This document shows, piece after piece, positions 27,549 through 35,239 of a stretch of 64,000 nucleotides of DNA. A model generated the notes under the pieces. It saw only the letters and a list, made by a program, of their open reading frames with translations. It was not told the DNA's origin and ran no database searches. The translations under genes were made by a program, and so were the position numbers. The DNA comes from Falsiroseomonas oleicola (GTDB lineage: Bacteria > Pseudomonadota > Alphaproteobacteria > Acetobacterales > Acetobacteraceae). Location of the stretch: the NCBI RefSeq assembly GCF_019029495.1, contig NZ_JAERQM010000012.1, forward strand, positions 1-64,000, written 5' to 3'. Every line of letters begins with the position of its first letter. The first letter of the stretch is position 1.

Positions 27549-29186
27549 ATGAGCATGGCCGTGCAGCTCGACCTCGCCGATATCCAGGGCAATGTCCTCA
27601 CCGCCTATGGCCGCCTCGGCTTTCCCAAGGGGCGCTTCCTGCTGCTGAACATCGCGGATGCGCGGGCCGGGCGCACCTTGCTCGACATGCTGCGGCCCTA
27701 TGTCACCACGGCGTTGCGCTGGCCCTCCTCCAAGGACAAGGAACCACCGCCCGGCACGGTGTTCCAGCGCCGGCCGCAGGTGGCGGTGAATGTCGCCTTC
27801 ACCTTCTGGGGTCTGCTGGCGCTCGGCGTGCCGATCCGCACGCTGCGCGGCATGCCCGATGAATTCATCGACGGCATGCCCGCCCGCGCCGACATCCTTT
27901 GCGACAATTTCCCGAAACACATCGAGGAGGCCTGGGACCCGGTCTGGCTCTGGCGCGACGATCCCAGGCGGCGCGTGCATGTGCTGCTGACGCTGAACGC
28001 GCAGATGAACGATGACGGCACGCCGGTGGAGCGCCTCGATGAGGTAACGCGGGAGATTCTCGGCTTCATTCATGCGATGCAGGGGAAGGTCACGCTGCTG
28101 TCGGGCCATCGCGGCGCGGATGAGCGCTGGCAGGATCTGTCGGCGCTGCTGGGCAGCCTGCCGGATGGCACGAAGACCCCGCTGCCCACCGAGCATTTTG
28201 GCTTCGTTGACGCCATTGGTGACCCGGTCTTCGAGGGCCAGCATGAACCGGACAAGATGGCCGCGCGGGTGGTCGGCCAGGGCAAGCTGCTGCCGGACCA
28301 GAGCTGGGCGCCGCTCGCCGCGGGCGAATTCCTGCTCGGCCATCCGGATGAATCGCAGGAGATCGCCGGCGGCCCCATGCCACTGGATTTCGCCCGCAAC
28401 GGCACCTTCATCGCCTATCGCAAGCTGCACCAGAACGTCGCCGCGTTCCGCGATGCCATGGACCGCATGGCGGTGACATTCGCCAAGGTGATGCAGGTGG
28501 GGCAGGAGGAGGCCTGCGAGACGCTGAAGGCCAAGATCGCCGGCCGCTGGTCGGATGGCGTGCCGCTGATCTCCGCGCCGACCTATCCCGAATGGCGCGC
28601 CGTGCAGGCGCGGCGCGTCGCGGCGGCGAAGGCGGGGGACAGGGCGACGCTGGCGGCGCTCGACCGTGCGCTGGTGGACTTCACCTTCCGCGACGATCCG
28701 CTGGGCGCCAAATGCCCCTTCGGATCGCATCTGCGGCGTTCCAATACGCGCGACATGATGGACCCGCTGCTGACATCCCCGGATCCGAAGAAATGGGGTG
28801 GCTCCGTGCTGAACAATCGCCGCCGGTTGTTGCGCCGCGGACTGCCCTATGGCGAGGCCGCGCCCGGCGCGACGGTGGATGACCAGGAGCATGGCATCGT
28901 CATGCTCGCCACCTGCGCCAGCCTGTTCCGGCAGTTCGAATTCGTGCAGCAGCAATGGATGCAGTACGGGCTGGACTTCAACACCGGCAACGACACCTGC
29001 CCGATCGTCGGCAATCACGGCGAGGATGCGAAATTCGTCATCGCCGCCGACCCCGCCTCCGGCAAGCCGCCCTTCATCTGCGACCGTCTGCCGCAATTCG
29101 TGGAGACGCGCGGTGGCGAGTATTTCTTCGTCCCCAGCATGACGGCGTTGCGCATGATCGCCGCCGGAATCGTGGACCCGACATGA
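27549..29186 (+). CDS. DyP-type heme peroxidase
   Basis: A 545-residue dye-decolorising-type peroxidase. Family marks are DIQGNVL at 11-17, QVAVNVAFTFWGLLALGV, GFVDAIGDP at 218-226 with the catalytic Asp221, CPFGSHLRR at 389-397 with proximal heme ligand His393, RRGLPYGE, FRQFEFVQQQW and TRGGEYFFVPSM. The usual GFxDG has Ala at its last place. No signal peptide is present, so it is cytoplasmic or held through its membrane-anchored neighbour. AGGAG lies just before ATG 27549, and its stop overlaps the P450 start (ATGA). It likely uses peroxide to oxidise a substrate shared with the P450. Confidence 0.9.
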   Translation: MSMAVQLDLADIQGNVLTAYGRLGFPKGRFLLLNIADARAGRTLLDMLRPYVTTALRWPSSKDKEPPPGTVFQRRPQVAVNVAFTFWGLLALGVPIRTLRGMPDEFIDGMPARADILCDNFPKHIEEAWDPVWLWRDDPRRRVHVLLTLNAQMNDDGTPVERLDEVTREILGFIHAMQGKVTLLSGHRGADERWQDLSALLGSLPDGTKTPLPTEHFGFVDAIGDPVFEGQHEPDKMAARVVGQGKLLPDQSWAPLAAGEFLLGHPDESQEIAGGPMPLDFARNGTFIAYRKLHQNVAAFRDAMDRMAVTFAKVMQVGQEEACETLKAKIAGRWSDGVPLISAPTYPEWRAVQARRVAAAKAGDRATLAALDRALVDFTFRDDPLGAKCPFGSHLRRSNTRDMMDPLLTSPDPKKWGGSVLNNRRRLLRRGLPYGEAAPGATVDDQEHGIVMLATCASLFRQFEFVQQQWMQYGLDFNTGNDTCPIVGNHGEDAKFVIAADPASGKPPFICDRLPQFVETRGGEYFFVPSMTALRMIAAGIVDPT

Positions 29187-30550
29187 GCGGGCTCCTGGGG
29201 AATGCGGCGCGCGCGACTGCGGTGCGCCTCGGCATGGCGGGCGCGGCGCTGGGTGCTGCCGGGAAGCTCGCGCTGCGCGGCGCCAGGGCCTATTCCGGTG
29301 GCGCTGACGGAAGAAAGCAGCGCATCGCCGCGCTGCTCGGCGCCACGGCGAATCAGCGGCTGGTCTTCGCGCTGCTGCGTGCGGCGAAGCCGAACCTTGC
29401 GCTGAGCCGCAAGCTGATCGCGGCCTATGACAACACCGGCACCGTCATCGTCACCCGCCATGCCGATGTGACGGAGGTGCTGGAACGCGAGACGGATTTC
29501 GCCGTCGTCTACGAACCCAAGATGCGCGCCATCACCGCCGGCGAGAACTTCTTCCTCGGCATGCAGGACAGCCCGGCCTATACGCGGGACGTGTCCAACA
29601 TGCGCCTCGCCGTGCGGCGCAGCGACCTGCCGGACATCGTGATTCCCTTTGTGGCATCGCAGGCGGAGGCGATCGTGGCCGGCAGCGGCGGCGCGCTGGA
29701 TGTGCCGCAGGCGCTGACCCTGCCGGTGCTGACCGGCTTGCTCGGCCATTACTTCGGCACGCCCGGCCCCTCCGGCCCCGTCATGGCCGATTGGACCACG
29801 CGGATGTTCTGGTACCTCTTCGTCGACCTGGCGGGAGAGGAGGCGGTGACGCAGGCGGCGATGCGGGCCGCCGCCGAATGCCGCGGCTGGCTGGATGTCG
29901 CCATCGCCGCCCGCAAATCCGCCCCGGCCGGCACGGACCAGGTGCTGGACCGCTGCCTCACCTTGCAGGCGGCGGGCGTGCCGGGGATGGACGACCTCGG
30001 CATCCGCAACAACCTGATCGGCTTGTTGATCGGCCTGGTGCCCACCCTGTCCAAGGCCAGCGTCAAGGCGCTGGACGTGCTGCTGGACCGGCCCGAAGCG
30101 CTGGAGGCCGCCCAGGCCGCCGCCCGCGCCGATGACGATGCCGCGCTCGCCGCCATAGTCTGGGAGGCGCTGCGCTTCGACCCCGTGAACCCCTTCATCT
30201 ATCGCCGCGCGGTGCGGGAGACGGTGATCGCGCGCGGCACGCTGCGGGCGCGGCGCGTGCCGGAAGGGGCGATGGTGCTGGCGGCCAACCTCTCCGCCAT
30301 GTTCGACCCCATCGCGCTGCAAAAGCCCGAGGAATTCCGGGCGGGGCGGGAGGCGGGCGGCTACATCCTCTGGGGCTATGGCATGCACACCTGCTTCGGC
30401 GCGCATATCAACCAGGCGGTGATTCCGCAGATGCTGAAGCCGCTGCTGCGCCGCCAGGGGCTGCGCCGTGCGCCCGGGGCGGCCGGGCAGGTGGATGGCG
30501 CGGGCACCCCCTTCCCGGTGCACTTTCGGCTGGAATTCGACAGTCTGTAA
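29183..30550 (+). CDS. Cytochrome P450, atypical I-helix
   Basis: A 455-residue P450 with the heme-thiolate loop WGYGMHTCFG (ligand Cys404) and the ExxR pair Glu328-Arg331. The I-helix reads GLVPT at 284-288: Thr288 is kept but the acid of the usual acid-alcohol pair is Pro287. P450s that use peroxide directly (CYP152) also have Pro near this place, so a peroxygenase or isomerase-like role is possible; that is inference. No ferredoxin or reductase is adjacent, which fits. A hydrophobic N-terminus precedes the globular part. Its start is coupled to the DyP stop. It ends the four-gene operon. Confidence 0.9.
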   Translation: MSGLLGNAARATAVRLGMAGAALGAAGKLALRGARAYSGGADGRKQRIAALLGATANQRLVFALLRAAKPNLALSRKLIAAYDNTGTVIVTRHADVTEVLERETDFAVVYEPKMRAITAGENFFLGMQDSPAYTRDVSNMRLAVRRSDLPDIVIPFVASQAEAIVAGSGGALDVPQALTLPVLTGLLGHYFGTPGPSGPVMADWTTRMFWYLFVDLAGEEAVTQAAMRAAAECRGWLDVAIAARKSAPAGTDQVLDRCLTLQAAGVPGMDDLGIRNNLIGLLIGLVPTLSKASVKALDVLLDRPEALEAAQAAARADDDAALAAIVWEALRFDPVNPFIYRRAVRETVIARGTLRARRVPEGAMVLAANLSAMFDPIALQKPEEFRAGREAGGYILWGYGMHTCFGAHINQAVIPQMLKPLLRRQGLRRAPGAAGQVDGAGTPFPVHFRLEFDSL

Positions 30551-30605
30551 CCGCTTGCGGGCGCCGCCGCGCAATGGTCTGCTGACCAAAAGCGGAGGAC
30601 ACGAC

Positions 30606-31160
30606 ATGGCGCGCCTGCCCTATCGCGACGCGGACGAGCTGGCGGCGGAGGACAAGCCGCTTCTGGTGCGGCCGGTCAATCTGTACCGCGCCATGGTGAA
30701 CAATCCGGGGATCACCCGCGCCTTCCTCGGCCTGGCCAACCAGATCCGCCACCAGGGCGTGCTGGATGGGCGGCTGCGCGAACTGGCGATCCTCCAGGTC
30801 GGCTGGGTCACGCGCTCCCCCTATGAATGGTCGCATCATGTGGCTATCGGGCGCGGTTTTGGCGTGACGGATGCCGATCTGCACGCCATCGCGGCGGAGA
30901 CGCGGGGCGAGGCCAGCGGGTTGGAACCCATCGCCCGTGCCGTGCTGCGCGCGGCGCGGGAGATGGCGGAAGGCGCGGATGCGCTGCGCGACGTCACCTT
31001 CACGGAGTTGCGCGCCTATCTCGACGAGCCGGCGCTGACGGAGCTGCTGGTGGTGGTTGCCTTCTACTGCGGCGTGGTGCGATTCCTGGGCGCGGCGGGC
31101 ATCGAGGTGGAGCCGGATTACCAGCCGCATCTCAATGCCTTTCCGCTACCTTCAGACTGA
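30606..31160 (+). CDS. Carboxymuconolactone decarboxylase-family protein
   Basis: A 184-residue protein of the CMD/AhpD fold. The helical core RLRELAILQVGWVTRSPYEWSHHVAIGRGFGVTD carries the Glu-x-x-His-His pattern in place of the AhpD CxxC pair, so a peroxidase reduction role is unlikely. Members of this branch act in aromatic or lactone catabolism, often without a known reaction. GGAGG precedes the ATG. It follows the P450 gene by 55 bases and could be its fifth operon member. Its stop codon abuts that of the convergent GAF gene. Confidence 0.87.
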   Translation: MARLPYRDADELAAEDKPLLVRPVNLYRAMVNNPGITRAFLGLANQIRHQGVLDGRLRELAILQVGWVTRSPYEWSHHVAIGRGFGVTDADLHAIAAETRGEASGLEPIARAVLRAAREMAEGADALRDVTFTELRAYLDEPALTELLVVVAFYCGVVRFLGAAGIEVEPDYQPHLNAFPLPSD

Positions 31161-31649
31161 TCAGCCCGCCAGCCAGTCCGGAGTGACGACAAGCCCCAAC
31201 AGTTCCGCCAGCGCCTGCCATTCCGGCTGGACGTTTTCCGAGCCGAACAGAAAGTTCACCGTGCCGAGGCAGGCGCCCGCATGCAGGATCGGCACGTTGA
31301 CGATGCTGCGCAGGCCGAGGCCCAGGATCAGCTTGTGGTCGTCGAAGAAAGCCGTGATGGCGGCAGCACCTTCGCCAACAAAAACCTTCCGCTCCTCCAG
31401 CACATGCCGTCCCCAGGCGGTGTCCCGCTTCGGCTTGGCGCCGCCGACCGGATAGGCGGCGGCGTCGGTGCTGAAGATGCGGCGCACCGTCATGGTCGCC
31501 GCGTCGAAGCGCATGGCGGTGCACAGCCCATGGCCCATCGCCTGCCGCGCCACCGCCTCCGCCGCCCCCAGCAGGGCCAGCGGCCGCGCATCGCGCGCGG
31601 CCGCCGTCAACAAGGCCCTTTGTGGCGCGGTCAGCACCGCATCAGGCAT
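31161..31649 (-). CDS. GAF domain protein
   Basis: A 162-residue single GAF domain (about residues 20-150) with the sequence pattern LCTAMRFDAATMTVRRIFSTD, DTAWGRHVLEERKVFVGEG and SIVNVPILHAGACLGTVNFL. Such proteins are free small-molecule sensors or detached signalling modules. No output domain is present. Its start overlaps the end of the Bug protein gene by eight bases, so the two are probably co-transcribed and it may respond to the same ligand. Its stop codon abuts the convergent decarboxylase gene in the palindrome TGATCA. Confidence 0.82.
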   Translation of the reverse strand: MPDAVLTAPQRALLTAAARDARPLALLGAAEAVARQAMGHGLCTAMRFDAATMTVRRIFSTDAAAYPVGGAKPKRDTAWGRHVLEERKVFVGEGAAAITAFFDDHKLILGLGLRSIVNVPILHAGACLGTVNFLFGSENVQPEWQALAELLGLVVTPDWLAG

Positions 31650-32619
31650 CGGTCATGCCGATGCCCAGCTCCCGGATCACGCGGCCCCATTTCTCGGCAT
31701 CGGCCCGCAGCGTGCGGCCGAAGGCATCGGCGGATTCATTCACCACCTCCACGCCGATCGCCGCCATGCGGTCCTTCACCTCCGGCTGCATCAGCGCCTT
31801 GTTGATCTCCGCGTTGATCTGGGTGACGAGGGTCGCCGGCATGCCCTTCGGCCCCAGCGCGCCGTACCACACCGCCATCTCATAGCCCGGCACGGTTTCC
31901 GCGACGGTGGGCACATCCGGCAGCAGGCTGGAACGGCGGCCTTCCGTCACGGCCAGCAGCCGCAGCCGGCCGTCGCGGACATGGCTCAGGGTCTGGGTGC
32001 CGGCGCTGAAGAACAGCTGGGTCTGGCCGCCCACCGTGTCCTGCACCGCCGGCGCACCGCCGCGATAGGGCACATGCACCATCTCCACCCCCGCCATGCG
32101 TTCGAACATCGCCGCGCAGAGATGGTTGGTGGAACCGAGGCCGGCGGAGGCATAGGCCACCTTGCCCGGGTTCGCCTTGCAATAGGCGATGAACTCCGGA
32201 ACCGTATTGGCGGGCACGGAGGGGTGGATGACCATCGTGTTCAGCACATAGGCCAGCAGCGCGATGGCGGTGAAATCCTCGGCACCGTTGAAGGGCATGT
32301 TGTTGAACAGCGCATCGTTCATCGCATGCGTGCTCATCGACCCGAACAGCAGCGAATAGCCATCCGGCCGCGACCGCGCCACGACGTTGGAGCCGATATT
32401 GCCGGAGGCGCCGGAGCGGTTCTCCACCACGAAGGGCTGGCCGAGGGAGCGGCGCAGCGGCTCCGCCAGCACGCGCGCCAGGATATCCGTGGTGCCGCCA
32501 GCGGCCCAGGGCACGACGATGCTGACGGGGCGGTTCGGGTAGCGGTCCTGCGCGAAGGCCGGGGCGGCGGCGAGGCCGAGACCGGCGGCCAGGGCCGTGC
32601 GGCGGGTGATCTGGGTCAT
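31642..32619 (-). CDS. Bug/TctC-family tripartite tricarboxylate receptor
   Basis: A 325-residue periplasmic receptor. Signal peptide MTQITRRTALAAGLGLAAAPAFAQ, then the family marks RPVSIVVPWAAGGTTDILAR, VVENRSGASGNIGS, DGYSLLFGS and MVHVPYRGGAPAVQDTVGG. Relatives bind citrate, other dicarboxylates or amino acids. The membrane subunits TctA/TctB are not in the window, so it uses a shared transporter or senses. AAGGATGCAGAG precedes the chosen ATG; ATG 32628 lacks room for a ribosome-binding site. Confidence 0.9.
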   Translation of the reverse strand: MTQITRRTALAAGLGLAAAPAFAQDRYPNRPVSIVVPWAAGGTTDILARVLAEPLRRSLGQPFVVENRSGASGNIGSNVVARSRPDGYSLLFGSMSTHAMNDALFNNMPFNGAEDFTAIALLAYVLNTMVIHPSVPANTVPEFIAYCKANPGKVAYASAGLGSTNHLCAAMFERMAGVEMVHVPYRGGAPAVQDTVGGQTQLFFSAGTQTLSHVRDGRLRLLAVTEGRRSSLLPDVPTVAETVPGYEMAVWYGALGPKGMPATLVTQINAEINKALMQPEVKDRMAAIGVEVVNESADAFGRTLRADAEKWGRVIRELGIGMTDA

Positions 32620-32668
32620 GCTCTGCATCCTTATGCCGGCGACGGCCGGCGGCTGGGGAAGAAGGGTG

Positions 32669-33352
32669 TCAGGCGGCGTCCGAGAAGCGCCCGGCATCGG
32701 TCGCCTGGATCGCCTGGTGGATCGATTGCAGGTGCTGCCACATGGCGCGGTGCGCCTGGGCTGCATCCCGGTCGGCAATCGCCTCCGCCACCGCCTGGTG
32801 TTCGGCGGCGGCCTGGCGGCGCAGTGCGGGGGTGGCGATCAAGCCGCGCAGATGGCCCCAGGCGGTGCCGGCGCGGCAGGCCTCGATCTGCTCGAAGGCG
32901 TCGCGCAGCAGGGTGTTCTGGCAGGCGGCGGCCACCGCGCGGTGGAAGCTGGCGTCCCAGCGGCCCCAGCTTTCCTCGTCCTTCGCCTCCACCCCACGGC
33001 TGGCGCAGCGGCGGATGGCCTCGATATCGGCGGGCGTCGCCTTCAGCGCGGCGAGCGAAGCCAAGGCCGGCTCCAGCGTGCGCCGCGCCTCCATCACCGC
33101 CAACGGGTCGCTGGCCAGGGCCCGGCTGGCGGGGCCGGCGGCGGGCTTCAGGCCGAGCCAGGTGCCCTGGCCGACGCCGCGCCAGACGCGCCGTTCCAGT
33201 TCCATCCGCTGCAGCACACCCCGCAAGGCGCGGCGGCTGAGCCCCAGCAGGGGGGCGAGTTCGCGTTCCGGCGGCAGGCGGTCGCCCTCCCGCAGCCCTG
33301 CCTCATGCAGGTGGCGTTCCAGGCGGGCGCGGGCGTCATCCTCGGTGTTCAT
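32669..33352 (-). CDS. GntR-family transcriptional regulator, FCD type
   Basis: A 227-residue repressor with a winged helix-turn-helix (GDRLPPERELAPLLGLSRRALRGVLQRMELE) at about 20-55 and a helical FCD ligand-binding domain from about 80 on (RRTLEPALASLAALKATPADIEAI, AVAAACQNTLL). FCD regulators usually bind organic acids and repress neighbouring uptake or catabolic genes. It is divergent from the gamma-glutamyltransferase gene and upstream of the Bug receptor. Dyads at 33353-33374 and 33429-33448 in the shared gap are good candidate operators, the first touching its own start codon. Confidence 0.88.
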   Translation of the reverse strand: MNTEDDARARLERHLHEAGLREGDRLPPERELAPLLGLSRRALRGVLQRMELERRVWRGVGQGTWLGLKPAAGPASRALASDPLAVMEARRTLEPALASLAALKATPADIEAIRRCASRGVEAKDEESWGRWDASFHRAVAAACQNTLLRDAFEQIEACRAGTAWGHLRGLIATPALRRQAAAEHQAVAEAIADRDAAQAHRAMWQHLQSIHQAIQATDAGRFSDAA

Positions 33353-33374
33353 GGAACCAGACTAGTATTGGTCC
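33353..33374. promoter_or_regulatory. Imperfect GntR operator at the regulator start
   Basis: GGAACCA and TTGGTCC arms separated by eight bases form an imperfect dyad directly before the GntR start codon. The arm resembles that of the perfect dyad at 33429-33448, as expected for an autoregulatory site of the divergent regulator. Confidence 0.4.
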
Positions 33375-33428
33375 TGGAAAATGGGAAGAGGATGCGGCAA
33401 TGAGGGCCGGATATCCGCCAGTGAGGCG

Positions 33429-33448
33429 GAACCAATTTCAATTGGTTC
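33429..33448. promoter_or_regulatory. Perfect 20-base palindrome, likely GntR operator
   Basis: GAACCAATT and AATTGGTTC flank a TC centre, a perfect dyad that contains the TTGGT/ACCAA half-sites used by many FCD GntR proteins. It ends one base from the ribosome-binding site of the gamma-glutamyltransferase gene, so a bound regulator would block transcription of that gene. Confidence 0.6.
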
Positions 33449-33460
33449 AGGAGAGGCCCC

Positions 33461-35239
33461 ATCTTCACCACGCGCCCAGAGCTCCGCGGCACCTTCGGGG
33501 CCATCGCCACCACCCATTGGATCGCCAGCGCCGTCGGCATGTCGGTGCTGGAGCGCGGCGGCAATGCCTTCGACGCCGCCATCGCCGCCGGCTTCGTGCT
33601 GCAGGTGGTGGAGCCGCATCTGAACGGCCCGGGCGGGGAGGTGCCGATCATCCTGCAACACCCCGGCCAGGTGCCGCAGGTGATCTGCGGCCAGGGCCCC
33701 ATGCCGATGGCGGCGACGCCGGAACGCTTTTTCGAACTCGGCCTGAAACAGGTGCCCGGCACCGGCCTGCTGCCGGCCGTGGTGCCAGGTGCCTTCGATG
33801 CCTGGATGCTGCTGCTGCGCGACCATGGCACCTGGTCGCCCCGCGCCGTGCTGGAAGCCGCCATCGGCTATGCCGAGGACGGCTTTCCGGTGCTGCCCCG
33901 CGTCGCCTCCAGCATCCTGCCGGCCAAGGACTTCTTCCCCGCCGAATGGCCCAGCTCCGCCGAGGTGTGGTTGCCGGGCGGGGAGGTGCCGCGCCCGCGC
34001 GCCTTGCTGCGCACGCCCGGCATCGCCGCCACCTATCGCCGTATCCTGGCCGAGACGGAGGCCGTTGGCGGCAACCGCGAGGCGCAGATCGAGGCCGCCC
34101 GCCGCGCCTTCTACCAGGGTTTTGTTGCGGAGGCGGTGGACCGCTTTTACCGTCAGGCGGAGCTGATGGATTCCTCCGGCCGCCGCCATCGCGGCCTGCT
34201 GACCGGCGCGGACATGGCCCGCTACAGCGCCCGGGTGGAGCCCACCGTCGCCCGCGACTATCACGGCGTGACCGTCCACAAGACCGGCCCCTGGGGCCAG
34301 GGTCCCGTGCTGTTGCAGGCGCTGGCGCTGCTGGAGGGTTTTGACCTCGCCGCCATGGACCCGGCCGGGGAGCGCTTCATCCACACCATCGTCGAATGCC
34401 TGAAGCTGGCCTATGCGGATCGGGAGGTGTTCTACGGCGATCCGGATGCGGTGGAGGTGCCGCTGGCGACGCTGCTCTCGGCCGACTATGCCGCCACCCG
34501 CCGCGCTTTGGTGACGGAACAGGCCTCCATGGAACTGCGCCCCGGCGACCTGCCGGGCGCGGCGCAGCGGATGCGGGAGGTGCTGGCGATGGCCGGCGCG
34601 GAGAGGCCCGTGGGCCTCGGCCATGGCGAGCCCACCTTCGCGCCGCTGCCGGTGGAGTGGGGCGACACGGTGCATCTGGATGTGGTGGATCGCTGGGGCA
34701 ACATGGTCTCCGCCACCCCCTCCGGCGGCTGGCTGCAAAGCTCGCCGGCCGTGCCGGGGCTGGGCTTCTCCATCTCCACCCGCGGGCAGATGTGCTGGCT
34801 GGCGCCGGGCCATCCCAGCACGCTGCGCCCCGGCATGCGCCCGCGCACCACGCTGACGCCGACGCTGGTGACGCGGGACGGCGAGGCCGTCCTGGCGCTC
34901 GGCACGCCGGGCGGCGACCAGCAGGACCAATGGACCCTGGCCGTGCTGCTGCGGCATCTGCATCACGGGCTGGACCTGCAGGCCGCCATCGACCTGCCGC
35001 TCTTCACCAGCCGCCATTTCCCGCAGAGCTTCTATCCGCGCACGGTGGAGCCCGGGAAGCTGCTGCTGGAGGAGCGCTTCGGGCCGGAGGTCATCGCGGC
35101 CCTGCAGGCGCGCGGTCATGGCGTGAAGGTGGAGCCGCCCTGGTCGCTCGGCCGGGTCTGTGCGGTTGGGCGGCGGGATGGTTTTGTGCTCGCCGCCGCC
35201 ACCCCCCGGCTGATGCAGGCCTATGCCATCGGGCGCTGA
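33461..35239 (+). CDS. Gamma-glutamyltransferase family protein, AUC start
   Basis: A Ntn-hydrolase of 592 residues from the ATC at 33461. The conserved N-terminus FTTRPELRGTFG continues into the core strand, and AGGAGAGG ends four bases before that ATC. No ATG, GTG or TTG is in frame back to the stop at 33422. Starting at ATG 33539 would lose this conserved strand, so ATC (or a mutated ATG) is preferred. The self-processing nucleophile is Thr403 in GDTVHLDVVD, and processing would give a large and a small chain; GNAFDAAIAAG and GTPGGDQQDQ are further marks. No clear signal peptide is seen. Regulation by the divergent GntR protein is likely. The gene call is sure; the start is not. Confidence 0.85.
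   Translation: MFTTRPELRGTFGAIATTHWIASAVGMSVLERGGNAFDAAIAAGFVLQVVEPHLNGPGGEVPIILQHPGQVPQVICGQGPMPMAATPERFFELGLKQVPGTGLLPAVVPGAFDAWMLLLRDHGTWSPRAVLEAAIGYAEDGFPVLPRVASSILPAKDFFPAEWPSSAEVWLPGGEVPRPRALLRTPGIAATYRRILAETEAVGGNREAQIEAARRAFYQGFVAEAVDRFYRQAELMDSSGRRHRGLLTGADMARYSARVEPTVARDYHGVTVHKTGPWGQGPVLLQALALLEGFDLAAMDPAGERFIHTIVECLKLAYADREVFYGDPDAVEVPLATLLSADYAATRRALVTEQASMELRPGDLPGAAQRMREVLAMAGAERPVGLGHGEPTFAPLPVEWGDTVHLDVVDRWGNMVSATPSGGWLQSSPAVPGLGFSISTRGQMCWLAPGHPSTLRPGMRPRTTLTPTLVTRDGEAVLALGTPGGDQQDQWTLAVLLRHLHHGLDLQAAIDLPLFTSRHFPQSFYPRTVEPGKLLLEERFGPEVIAALQARGHGVKVEPPWSLGRVCAVGRRDGFVLAAATPRLMQAYAIGR

Noticed and set aside
33539-35239. Gamma-glutamyltransferase starting at the first in-frame ATG.
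   Set aside because: It loses the conserved N-terminal strand and has no ribosome-binding site; the ATC at 33461 fits better, though this is not proven.
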